A stretch of DNA of 64,000 nucleotides from Amphirosellinia nigrospora (Eukaryota > Ascomycota > Sordariomycetes > Xylariales > Xylariaceae). Location: the NCBI GenBank assembly GCA_004123355.1, contig SCHM01000001.1, forward strand, positions 8,876,193-8,940,192, written 5' to 3'. Below the pieces are notes generated by a model. That model saw nothing but the letters and a program-made list of their open reading frames with translations, was not told the DNA's origin and ran no database searches. Shown here in pieces: positions 22,001-35,826 of the stretch. The position numbers and the translations under genes are program-made. Numbering within the stretch: the first letter of the stretch is position 1; each line of letters opens with the position of its first letter.

Positions 22001-25000
22001 TACCGGTTAAAATAAAAATATACTAATTTAAATATAAATAAAACTATAATCGGCGATAAATATTTTAATACGCTAAAATATATAATAAAAAAATATAAAA
22101 GCTAAATAATTATTATTAAAAATAAGCGTATAAAAATAACGCGTTAAATTAAATTTAAATTTTTATTCGAAAAATTAATAGTAATAAATAATTTAAAATT
22201 ATAAAATATAAAAAAAAAATTAAATTATAAACAAAAAACTATAACTAAATATATTAATTAATAATAATTTTTTTTTTTTATAAAGCTATTATTAACTATT
22301 TTAAAAATATTATTATTTTATAACTTCGATAATTTTACTATTAACTTTAAAGTTTTAATTCGTAGCCGTAAATACATACGAAAAATTACTAGTATATATA
22401 TTATAACTATATAGCTAATAAAAATACATATTTATAGGTTAAATATAAGCTATTATTTATTAACTACAACTTTTGTTTTATAGCAATATATAAAATATAA
22501 TAAATATTATAAAAACGCAAAAACTTTTAAAATTATCCTAGTTATTAATACTATAAATATTTTAGTTAAAATAAATAAAAATATTAAACTAAAATAAATC
22601 TACAAAATATAATAATAGCGTATATATTAGCTTATAAAAATTAGCTATAAAATTTTAGTTATTATAGCAGTTATTCTAGTAATATTATTAACTAAAATAA
22701 TTAGTTCGGGATTTTTAGCTATTTAATTTATTTATTATAATATATAATATTAAATTTAATATAACGCTAATTATTATAGCTATTATAACTAATATAATAC
22801 TAATAAACTAATATTTATAAATAAACTAGCGAATTTTATAGTTATTTTATAGTAGCGCCCAGTAAAACTAGCAACTACGCTACTAGCTTTATATAAAAAA
22901 ATATTTTTATTTTTAGCTATTAATATTTTTAACGTTTAGTTTTTAAATATTTTTTTATTAACGTAATATATAACTTTATTATAAATACTAAAACTACGCT
23001 ATTATTAGAAAAACTATATATATCTAGTATTAAAAAAGCTTTTTAAGTTAAGCTTTTAAAAATATATTTTATTTTAAATATTAAAAACTTATAAATTTTT
23101 TTAAAAATAATTAATAATAATATTTATATTTATATTAAAAAAGCTTTTAAAATAGCTAAATTTACTAAAATTATTAAAGCTTATAATATTTAAATAAATA
23201 AAAGCAAAGTTAATATTTCCGAAATAAAATAGTTAAAGATTTTTTTTATTAATAATTAATAAAAATAAAACTAAATATAAAAGCTTATTTTTTTAGTTAA
23301 AAAAATATAAAAGTTTTTAATAAAATTTATAATAAATTTTATAAAATAAGTTATATAATTTAAATAAATAAAGCTATACTTTTTATATATTTTATATTTA
23401 TTATTTAAAAAAAATTTTATAGCGTAAATAAAAGCCGAATAATTATTAATTTATAATAGCTTAATAAAATTATTATTTTTAATAGCTATTTTTTTTTTTT
23501 ATAGAATAAAATAATTAAAGCTTTTATAAAAAAGCTATATTATTTACGTTAATATAACTAGTTTTTTTTTATTAATTTTTAGTTTATTTTAATTATAAAA
23601 ATAAATTTATTATTATTTTTTATATATAAAATAATTTAAAATATTAATAAAGTATATAAATTCCCCGGTTATATTTAAAAATATATAAACAAATTTTTTC
23701 GTTTTTATTTTTTTTTATTATTTTTATTAATATATTATTATTTTTTCTAATATATTTAAAAAGTATATATATTTAAATATTATTTTTAGCTTATTTTAGT
23801 TAAAAAATATTATTATATTATTAAAAAAATCTTTTATTAATTATTTTTTTAAACTTTTCGGATTTTATATTAATTTAAAAATATTTACTATTATTAAACG
23901 TATATAATATTTAAATAGTTTTATTTTTTAAAAACTTTTAAACTTTTAAACAATATTTTAGCGCAAGTAATTTTTCTATAATTTTTTTTTTTATTATATA
24001 TAATTAGCTAAGCTTTTATAAAATATAAAATAGCTTTATTTGCTAAAAGTTACTAAAAAAAAAAATAATAAATAATAACCTAAATTATTATAAATATTAT
24101 ATCGAACTATATATTATAACTTTATATTAATTAAAATAGCTTTTTTAACGCTATTTAAAACGTTATTATTTTAAAACTACGCTTTATTATTATAACTTAA
24201 ATTATATTATATTTAATTAATAAATATTTCGAACGAAATTTTAGCGTTATAGTTTTTTATATTAAGCTAAATTTTAAATAAAAACTAAGCAACTTATATT
24301 TTTTATAAATATAGCTAATTATATATTTAAATTAATATTTATTATAAGCTAAAATTAAATATAGCTTTTTTAAATAAAAAATAACGTATTTTATATAAGC
24401 TATAAAAAGTTTTATATTATAATTTATTTAAATAAATATTATATAATTATTTTAATAAATTATTTAGCTATAAAAATATTATTAACTAAACTTTATTAAA
24501 TATTTTTACTATTAATAAAAAAATAATTAGCTTATTAATTTATTTATATATTTATTATAATATAGTTTTTAAATATTTTTTTATTAAAACGTTTTAATTA
24601 TATTCTAAATATAAATCGACTTATTATAATATAAAATATTATAACCTAAAAAATAAATTAAAATAATTATAAAAACTTATAATATTAAACTTTATATAAA
24701 ATATAGTAAAATATACTATAGAAATAATAATAAATAACGCGTTTAAACGTAATTTTAAGCTAAAATATAAAATAAACTTTTATTATAAAAAAATCTAAAT
24801 AAATTTACTAACTAATTTTATAAGCTATATAATAATAAAAACGCTATTATTTTTTTTAAAGCTAAATATTTATTTTTTATTATAAACGGTTTAATTTATA
24901 ATAAATATAAAAAAATTAAACAATTTTATTTATATATAATATACAAACGAAATGTTATATACTATATATAAAAAAATATTATTTTAAACCTAACTAAATA

Positions 25001-25060
25001 ATAAAAGCTTTAAAACTGTATTTAATTTATAAAAAGTTATATATATTAAAAAATACTATA
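19071..25060. mobile_element. Family-A internal region, first part (RIPed)
   Basis: About 6 kb of A/T-rich sequence between the left family-A repeat and E1, not present elsewhere in the window. It has no intact frame. A stretch at about 21390-21480 is a run of short, partly mirrored words (AACTATAGC, AACTGTAGC, AACTATAACC), a RIPed low-complexity tract. Together with 39629-40766 and 48024-48444 it would form one element of about 8 kb that received E1 and E3. Confidence 0.4.
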
Positions 25061-25350
25061 TATTAAGTGGCTAAAAAGTATAATATTATATATAATAATA
25101 AGTAAATAAATATTTATATATTATCGATTTATTTTATTTAATTATTTGTATAAAAGCTAGGCCTTCGTACGGAGAATTTTTTTATACGAAAAAAATTTTG
25201 TTACAGTATACCGTATAATTAAATCGGGCGAATATATTAGCCCGATTTTATTATATAAATAGCTAATATTATAGTTAATAATTAGCTATTATACGTATTA
25301 ATATTAATATATTAATTTTATATATAAATAATACTATAATTATAATATTA
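25061..25350 (-). repeat. Family-B LTR (E1, left)
   Basis: Starts TATTAAGTGGCTAAAAAG, a RIPed TGTTA(A/G)GTGGCTAAAAAG. It contains a perfect hairpin AAATCGGGC/GCCCGATTT (25221-25248) and AGCTAAT/ATTAGCT, and ends near CTATAATTATAATA. Confidence 0.8.
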
Positions 25351-28300
25351 GCTTTTTTTTTTTTAGCTATAGCGTATTTTTGTACGATTGTTTTTTTTAA
25401 TATAAAAATCTAAATATAAAAAATATTAAATATATCGGACGGCAAATATATAAATAAAAAAGCGCCCGATAATATTTAAATTGCTGTTTTTTTTTTTAAA
25501 ATATTTATGTTTTATAACCGTACGTAAAAAAAAAGGTTAGTAAATACGGATAAAAAAGCTAACTTTTATATATTATTATATATATTCTTTTATTTAATTT
25601 ATTTAAATATTTTAAAAAATTAAATAATATGTTTTTTTATTTTGTTATTATTATGTAGGTTAGGTTATTTTTGTATTACTTTTTTATTTTTTTTTTTTTT
25701 TTTTTTTTTTTTTACGCGCGTATATTTATATTTATATATATATATATATACGTATATATATATATTTCGTACGTATATTTAACTAATTTATAGATTTATA
25801 TAATATTAAATTTAACAATTATTATATAATAAGCGTAATATTAGCAGTAATATTAATAATATTTAATAATACTAGCAACATTAATAGCAATATTATTGCT
25901 ATTATTGCTATTATTATTATTGTACGTAAAGTTTTCTAAGTTTTTTTAAATATTATACTAATAAATAATTAAGGCAAATTACTATTATTATTAGTAATAG
26001 CTACTATAAAACTTGCTAATTCTATTAGGGTTTTTTACCTGCGTTTTATATTTTTTATTTTTAGTAGTATTATATAATTTTAAACTTCGTACGTTTAGAA
26101 AATATAGTACTATTAAAGTTTATAGTTTTTTTACTAAAAGTTAAACTTATAAAGCTTTTATATTAATATTATATATAAACGTATATATATTTTATTTATT
26201 TATTTTATATAATAATTTTTAGTATATATTTTAGCTAATTTGTTTATTATATAATAAAATAAAAAAAATATAATTATTTTGCTTTTTTATATAATATTAT
26301 TTTTAAGTATTATTAATTACTATTTTTATTAATATATAAGCGAAATTTATATATTAAAAGAATATTTTTATACGATTTTTATTTAAAATTATAATTAAAT
26401 TATTATTTTATATTAAAATAATTTATATAATAGTTATATTAATTATTAAAATATTTTATTTAACTAATATTATATAGTGCTAGGTTTTAAAATAACGTTT
26501 ATAATGTTTATATATAACAATTATATAATATTTATTATTTTTATTATATATAGTTTAAGTTTAAAAAAAAAAAAAAAAGAATAAAAGATTAATTATATAT
26601 ATTATTTTTTAAGGTATAAATTTAGTTATTATTTTTGCTATAATTTTTAATTTTTTTATTATTTATATATAATATTTGTTTTTTAAATATTTATATATAA
26701 TATTTATTTTATATATATTTAATTATTATTATTATATAAGCGTATTTTTTACGGTTTTTTAATAAATATTTTAATTTATATAAATAGTTTATTTATAAAA
26801 ACTAAAGTTTTAATATTTAGTTTAATATATATTTAATAAATATATTAGCTAGGTTATTTTTTATTATTATTTATTATATTTAAAATTTTTTTTTTTTCGT
26901 ATAACTTTTAAAAAAATATAATATTTATTATTAATTTTTTTTTTTAAGTTTTTTTTAGTTTAACTAAATAATTATATCGATTTAAAATTTAAATATAAAA
27001 TAATATATTAAAAATAAATTAAATATTTTTATAATTTTTTAAAATATTTATAAAAAATAATAATATTATTAAAACTATTAATTATATTATATAATTTGCT
27101 AGCTAAAATATTTTACGTAATTTTTTTATATTTGTTTAAATTTAGTATATATATTATTTTCGATTTTAAAATTTAAGTTTATTATATTTTTTATATAAAC
27201 TTAATTATAAATATAATAATAAATTTAAACTATAAAGTTATATTTATATTATTTATAAATAATTTATTATAAAATAAAAAGCTTTATATAAAAATCGAAA
27301 AAAATAAACATAAACTTTTTTAATAGGTTATTTTTTTATTATTTAATCCGTTTATTTAATATTTTAATATTATATAATTATAGCTTAATAATTTAAACTA
27401 TAATAATAAAATTATATATAGTTTTAAATTATATATACTATTAATATATATTTTTTAGTTCGTTAAAAAATATAAGCTTAAACGAATTTTTTATATAAAG
27501 TTAACTTTAGCTAAATTTTTAGTTTAGTTTTTTTAAATTATTATATATTTTATTCGTATAAAAAAATTTTTTATTATTAAACTTAAATAAATATTTAAAA
27601 ATAAAGTTTTTTTAAATTTTATATAAAATTTATTCGTTTAAGTTTTTTTTTTTTGCGCGATAAAAAGTTTAACGTAATAAAACTTAACGTATTGTTTGTT
27701 TATATTTAATTATTTTAAAATATTTAAACTATTATATATAACTAATAAATATAAATTATATAAATATTTATATTTTAAGTTTTTTTAATAATATTAATAA
27801 TATATTTAAACTAATATAATTTAAATTTAGCTAAATTATATAAAAATTATATAATATAAAAATAGTTTTAAAAAGTATTTTTTTTTAGCTTTAAAAAATA
27901 AATATAATATTAATAATAGTTTATTTTAATTAAACGTAATTTAAATAATATTTTTAAGCTTATATAAAGTTTTAAATTTTATATAAAAATAAAGCTAAAT
28001 ATTAAAATTAATTATTAGTTTATTTATTAAATCGTTAGTAATTAATTAAATAGTATTTTTTCGATATTATTATATTTTTATATAATAAGTTTAAATTTTT
28101 ATATAGTTTTATAGTTTTTTTTTAATTTTTTATATAAAATAAAATTTAAAAATATATTTTTTCCCGTAAATATTTAAATTAATATAATAATTTAAAAACG
28201 CTTTATAATAAATTTATTAATTTTTATTATATTTAATTTTTAAACGGTTTATTAAAAGTTATAATAATTTATTGTATAAGTTTATTATTAATTTAAAAGT

Positions 28301-28580
28301 TATTTTTTTTTTTATTAAAAAAATTTATAATATTTAAATATTATATAATAAATATTTAAATTTATATAATAATAAGCTAAGTTTTTTTTTTTTAGCTAAT
28401 TATGTTTTTTTTTAATAATTATTAGTTATATAAATTATATATTATTTTAGTTTAAATTATCCGCTTAAATACTTTTTTATAATAATATAGTTTAATTTAT
28501 ATATATTAAAAATATATTAGTTTATTAATCGAAACTATAATTATATTAATTTTTCGATTGTTTTAATTTTATATAGTTTT

Positions 28581-28865
28581 TGTTGGGTAGCTAGGGGGTA
28601 TAATATTATACGTAATAATAGGTAAGATAAATATTTGTATATATTGATTTATTTTTTTTAACTATTTGTACGAAAGCTAAGCTTTATGCGGAGAATTTTT
28701 TATACGAAAAAATTTTACCGCAATATATTATATAACTAAATTAAGCGGATATATTAGCCTAACTTATTATATAAACAGCTAATATTATAGTTAATAATTA
28801 GCTATTATACGTAGTTAATATTAATATATTAATTCTATATATAAATAATACTACAATTATAATAC
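28581..28865 (-). repeat. Family-B LTR (E2, left)
   Basis: Begins TGTTGGGTAGCTAGGGGG, where G-rich bases lost in the other copies are retained, and ends CTACAATTATAATA. It is followed at 28866 by a T-tract that is the presumed polypurine tract on the minus strand. Confidence 0.8.
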
Positions 28866-31800
28866 TAGTTTTTTTTTTTTTTAGTTATAGCGTACTTTTG
28901 TACGATTGCCTTTTTTAATATAAAAAATCTAAACGTAAAAAAATATTAAATATATTATATAATAAGTACGTAAATAAAAAAGCGCCCGATAATATATTAA
29001 ATTGCTGTTTTTTTAAAATATTTAATGCTTATATAACTATATATAAAAAAAAAGTTAATTATAAATAAAAAAGCTAATTTATATATAACTATATATATAA
29101 TTTTTTATTTAATTTGCTTAAATATTTTAAAAATTAAATAATATATTATTTTATATTTACTACTTTATATATAAGTTAGGTTACTTTTGTATTGCTTTTT
29201 TATTTTTTCTTTTTTTTTTTTTTTTTACGCGCGTATACTTATATTTATATTATATATATATAATATATATTATATATATATATTCGTACGTATATTTTAA
29301 CTAATTTTATAAATTTATATAATATTAATCTAACAATTATTATATAATAAACATAACATTAGTAATAATTAATAATAATATTAGTAGTACTAATAATATA
29401 ATAGCAATATTATATTATTATTATTATTATTATTATATAAAGCTTTTTAAGTTTTTTAAATATTATATTAATAAATAATTAAAATAAAATTACTATTATT
29501 ATTAATAATAGCTGCTGCTAGATTTGCTAACTTTATTAGGGTTTTTACCTATGCTTTATGCTTTTTGCTTTTAGTAGTATTATAATTTTTAAAACTTCGT
29601 ATATTTAAAAAATAGCAGCACTACTAAGTTTATACTTTTTTACCGGAAGTTAGGCTATAAAGTTTTATATTAATATTAATATAAACGTACGTATATTTTT
29701 ATTTATTTGTTTATACGAATAATTTTAATATATATTTTAGTTAATTTATATTATTATATAATAAGAAAAAAAATAAATTGTTTTAGCCCTTTCGTACAAT
29801 ATATTTTCTAAATATTATTAACTACTATTTTCGCCGATTATAAGCAAAATTATATTAAAAAGAATATTTTATACGATTTATTTAAAATTATAGCTAAATT
29901 ATTATTTTATACTAAAACAGTTATATAGCAGTTATATTAATTATTAAAGTGCTCCGTTTAATTAATATTATATAATACTAAGTTTTAAAGCGGCGTTATA
30001 GCGCTTATATATAATAATATATATATTTATTGTTTTATATATATAGTTTAAATTTAAAAGAAAAAAAAAAAAAAATAAGGATTAATATACGTATTATTTT
30101 CGGGGTATAAATTTTAGTTATTATTTTACTATAATTTTCTAACTTTTTATTGCTTATATGTAATATTTGCTTTTTAAATATTTGTACGTAATATATTTGC
30201 TTTATATATGCCCGGCCGCTATTTATTATATAAGCGTACTTTTTATAGTTTTTAATAAATACTTCGATTTACAAATAGCTTATTTATAAAACTAGAGTTT
30301 TTAGTGCTTAGTTTAGTATACGCTTAATAAATATATCGGCTAGGTTATTTTATTATTAATTTATTATATTTTAAAGATTTTTTTTTTTCGTATAACTTTT
30401 AAAAAAATATAATATTTATTATTAATTTTTTTTTAAGTTATTTTAGTTTAATTAAGCAGTTATATAACGATTTAAAATCTAAATATAAAATAGCAAATAT
30501 TAGAAATAAATTAAATATTTTTATAATTTTTTAAAATATATAAAAAATAAAGTACTATTAAAACGCTAATTATACTATATAATTCGCTAGCTAAAATATT
30601 TTATATAATTTTTATATTGCTTAAATTTTAATATATAATATTGCTTTTAATTTCGAAGTTTAAATTTGCTATATTTTTTATATAAGCTTCGATTATAATA
30701 TAATAATAAATTTAAACTATAAAGTTATATTTATATTATTTACAAATAATTTATTTATAAAAATAAAAGCTTTATAATAAAAATCGAAAAAAAATAAACG
30801 TAAGCTTTTTTAATAGGTTATTTTTTTTATTATTTAATCCGTTATTTAATGCTTTAATATTATATAATTATAGCTTAATAATTTAAACTATAATAGCGAA
30901 ATTATATAGCTTTAAATTAATATATACTATTAATATATATTTTTTAGCTCGTTAAAAAATATAAGCTTAAATAAATTTTTCGTATAAAAATTAACTTTAG
31001 CTAAGTTTTTAGTTTAGCTTTTTTAGGTTATTATAATATTTTATTTATACGAAAAAATTTTTGCTATTAAACTTAAATAATATTTAAAAAATAAAGTTTT
31101 TTTAAGCTTCGCGCGAAGTTTTGCTTATTTAAATTTTTTTTTTTTATACGACAAAAAATCTAACGTAACAAAACTTAGCATATTATTTATTTATATCTAA
31201 TTATCTTAAAAATTTAAATTATTATATATAATTAATAAATATAAATTATACGTAAATATTATATTTTAAGTTTTTTTAATATATTAATAGTATATTTTAA
31301 ACTAATATAGCTTAAATTCGGCTAATATATAAAAGTCGTACAATATATAAAATAGTTTTTAAAAAGTATTTTTTTTTAGTTTTAAAAATAAATAAATATA
31401 AATATTACGCAATAATTTATTTTCCGATTAAATATAAGTTTAAGTAATATTTTTAAGCTTATACGAAATTCCGAGTTTTATATAAAAAATAAAAATAAAT
31501 ACTAAAAATTAGCTATTAGTTTATTCGTTAAATCATTAGCAATTAAATTAAAATAGTACTTTTTTTAATATTTTATACTTTTATAAAATAAGTTTAGATT
31601 TTTTATATAGCTTTATAGTTTTTTTTTTAATTTTTATACGAAATAAAACTTAAAAAATATTTTTTTTATAAATATCCAGGTTATATATAATAAATTTAAA
31701 AACGTTTATATAATAAATTTATTAATTTTATTACGTCCGACTTTTTAAACAGTTTACTAAAAGTTATAAATAACTTTATTTATATATAGCTTAGTTGTTA

Positions 31801-34800
31801 ATTTAAAAGCCTGCTTTTTTTTTTTTATTAAAAAGTTATAATATTAATATTATATTAATAAATATATTTAAATATTATACAATAGTAAAGCTAAATTTTT
31901 TTTTTTAACTAACTACGTTTTTTTTTAATAACTATTAGCTATATAAGTTATATTATTTTAGTTTAAATTATCCGCTTAAATATTTTTTATATAGTAATAT
32001 AGTTTAATTTATATATATTAAAAATATTAATCTATTAATCAAAGTTATAATTATATTTAATTTTTCGATTGTTTAATTTTATACGGTTTTTTTATTTTAT
32101 TTTTTTCTTTATATTAGAATTTCGCTTTAAAAAAAAATATAAATATATTATACGAAATAGTTTATTTTGCTTATTAATTACGCGATTAATTTTAACTTTT
32201 ATATAGTTTTTACGTAGTATTTTTATTACTTTTTAAACAGCTATTATTTTTCGTACAATAAAAAAAAATAAAAAAAATTTTTTATTAATACGAAAATAAA
32301 CTCTAAAAATAAAAAAAGTTAGTATAAAACTATTAAATCTAGCGTATTATTTAATTTTTACTATTTATAAAATTAATTTATTATTTATACGTATATTGAT
32401 TTTTTCCCGAAAAATATTATTATACGTTTAAATAACTTATATATTTATTTTATTTTATTTATTATTTAGTATACTTCGATAAATATTTTATAGCATTATA
32501 TATTAATTATTTTTATATATTTTTAAATTTGTCCGATAAGAAATTTATCCTAGGTTATATATAATATTATTAAAAAGTTTTTAGTAAATATTAATCTAAT
32601 ATTTATATAATGCTTTTTATACGTTTTATATAAATATTAATTTTAAAAAATTATTGCTTAAAATAATATATAATATTAATAATATATAATAGTTTTAATT
32701 GCTTATTTATATAATATTTATAACTATTTCGTAGTTAAATTTATAATTATTTTTAATTATAAATTTAAATCGCCGCGGAGCTTTATTATATATTTAGTAA
32801 TAATAATAGAATTTTTAGATCTTTTTTAAAATAAATTATTCAATTTTATATTTGCGCAAAATAGTATTTTATATAATTTTTTATATAAAAATATCCGAAC
32901 CGTTTATATAAATAGCGTAGCTTAGTTTTTATAAAATAGCTAGCTATTTCGTACGGGCTAATATTAAAAAACAGGTAGCTTTATTTATATATAATAAGAA
33001 TACTGCTTTTATTTTTCGTACGATAATATTTTTTATATATTAAAATATATTTTAAGCGGTTTATATTTTTTAAAAAAAATAAAAATAAAATAAAAATATT
33101 TAAAATATAAAATATTATATAATTAATTTAGTTATTAATTTTTTATATTAACTAAATTATTATATAGCTTTTATTAAAGCTTATTTTAGCTATTTTAAAA
33201 GTTTAAATAATTTTAGCTTTTAGGTTTTTTTATATATAAGCTTTTATTTATAGTTTTTTATAATAGAAAATTTCGAAGCTTTTATATTTTAAATAATATT
33301 TTAATACTTTATATAGTATTATTATTAAATATAAATAAATTAAATAACTAGTCCGTAATTATTAACTAAATTTTTTTTATTATATAATATATAAATACGT
33401 TATTTATAATATATTATATAACGTTCTTTTATATATCCGAATTTTTTTTTTTTTTATTATACGTATTTAAATAGCTTTTATATTTAGTTAAATAAGTTAA
33501 AAATTCTTCGGAAGTTAGTTTATTTTCGAATATTATTTTATACGTATTAAAATATTAATTTTTCGCGCAAAACTTTTTTTAAAAAATATAGTTAATTAAT
33601 TAATACTTTTTTTTTAATAAAAAATATTTTTTATTCGTACGTAATTTTTTAAAAAATAGCTATTTATATAATTTTAGCTAATATATTATTTCTAAAAATT
33701 CTTAAAATATTAGCATATTTTTATATTATATAAGATAATAGTTAATTTAGTTATATTATTAATCTATATAAAAATTTTTTATTTTTATATAAAATGCTAA
33801 GTTATTAAGTTTTTTTAACCTAAAAATATAAACGAAAGTTTAAAAAAAATTTTTTATACGTAAGTTTTAAAAAATAAATACTATTTTAAATTCTAGATAT
33901 TTTTATATACGCGTATAATAGTTATATTTAAATAAATTTTTTTTAAATATTTTACTTTAAATATTTTTAAGCTTTAAATAGCTTATTAATTATAACTTTT
34001 AATTTTATATAAAAATAAGTTTTTTTTTATTTATATATTTATACAAAAATAATATTAGTTTAATTAGTTTAATATTAATTATAATTTATAATTATATTAA
34101 AATATAAGTTTATAATATATATTTTTTTTTACGTATAATTAAAGCTAATATAATATATATAATAATTTTTATACGATTAGTTAATATTATAAAAAATATA
34201 ATATAGAACTAATTTTTTATAATTTTAAGTTTATAATAATTAACGAACTATTATGTTTTATAAAATAAATTATATAGCTCTCGAATAATTTTTTTTTTTT
34301 TGCTAAGTTTTTAAAAAAATTTAATATTTTGCGATAAAATAGCTTTATTTTAAATATTATATATAAAAAGGATCTAAATCCTAAATAAAATACTTTTATA
34401 TTTAGTATTATAATAAATAAATTGCTTTAAAGTTTAAAAAAAATTTTAAAAAACTATATTTTATTATATATTAAAAATATAGTATATTTTTATTTATATA
34501 AAAAATAGGTTATTAATTAAAATAAATAATAAATAATATTTAATAGTTATAAAAATTCTTAGAACTTTATTTTTAGTATTTTATTTTATATAATATTTTA
34601 TTATTTAGGGTTAAAAAGCTAGCTTTTAGTTATATATATAAGTTATTTCGCGGCTATTTTTTATTTATTTTTTGTTTTTTTTTTATTTATTTTTTTATTT
34701 AAAAAAAAAAGATCGCAAAGTTATTTTATTGTACAAAAAACTTTACTAATTTTAAAATTATTAATATAAAAAATATAAATATTATCCGAAACAGTTATAT

Positions 34801-35551
34801 AAAAATTTAAAATTTATACGCTAAAGTATATTTACTTTTTATAATTTATATAATATAGTTTTTTTTAACTATTTTATAAGTTTTTAATTTAAAACGCTTT
34901 TTATACGAAAAACGTTATAAATTTTTTTAATAATTTAAATATTAATTTTATTAAATATTTTAAGTTTTATTATTTCGAAATTTTTACTAATATTTTTAAA
35001 AGTTTTTTAAGTTATATAAAATATAATTATATTTTTATATAAATATACTATTTATAATTATTATTATAATAGCTATTTTAAAGTTTTATAAAGTATTTTT
35101 ATATATAAAATTAATAGTTTTCGTATAAAATTTAAAAGTATACTGGTTTTTTAAGCGATTTTTTAGCTATACTATTATATAAAATATTAGCTAAAAATAA
35201 AAAGTTATTTTAGCTTTTTCGAAAATATAGTGTTTTTATACGTTTAGCTATATTACTATGTACGATTAATTATTATTTTTATTATATTCGAAAATATACG
35301 GATAAAAAAGTTATTAAATTATATTACGAACTTTTATATAGTTTATATAATAATTAAAAATAGTATAATTACGCGCTATTAATTAAACTTTTTATAAAAA
35401 TATAATAAAAATATTAAAATAATTAATTTTTTTTTTATTAATATAGCATTAAAAAAACTAAAATATAATATAAAAAACGCGGCTTATATAACTAAGTTTA
35501 AATTTTATTTTATTTTTTAATTTATATTTTTTAGCTAAAAATATTAATTAA

Positions 35552-35826
35552 TATTAAATAGCTAAAAAATAAATTATATATAATAATAAATAAAATAAAT
35601 ATTATATATATCGATTTATTTAATTATTTGTACGAAAGCTAGGCTTTTATATAAAGAATTTTTTGTATAAAAAAAATTCTGCCGTAATATATTATATAAC
35701 TAAATGGGCGGACATATTAGCCCGATTTTATTACGAACAGCTAATATTATAATTAATAATTAGCTATCGTATATAGTTAATACTGATATGTTAACTCCGT
35801 ATGTAAATAATACTGCAATTATAACA
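35552..35826 (-). repeat. Family-B LTR (E2, right)
   Basis: The left end is heavily RIPed (TATTAAATAGCTAAAAAA), but the right half keeps TGATATG, CCGTATG and the terminal GCAATTATAACA, which fixes the CA end of the LTR. Confidence 0.8.

Larger units (their letters stand above)
28581..35826 (-). mobile_element. LTR retrotransposon E2 (family B), nested in E1
   Basis: Complete 7.25-kb copy with LTRs 28581-28865 (TGTTGGGTAGCTAGG, start not RIPed) and 35552-35826 (ending GCAATTATAACA). Its 28866-32090 repeats E1 part I, and its 32091-35551 repeats E1 part II (35827-39335), so E2 sits almost exactly in the middle of E1. Flanks GTTTT (28576-28580) and TTTTT (35827-35831) agree at four of five positions, an imperfect TSD. 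No frame survives. Confidence 0.8.
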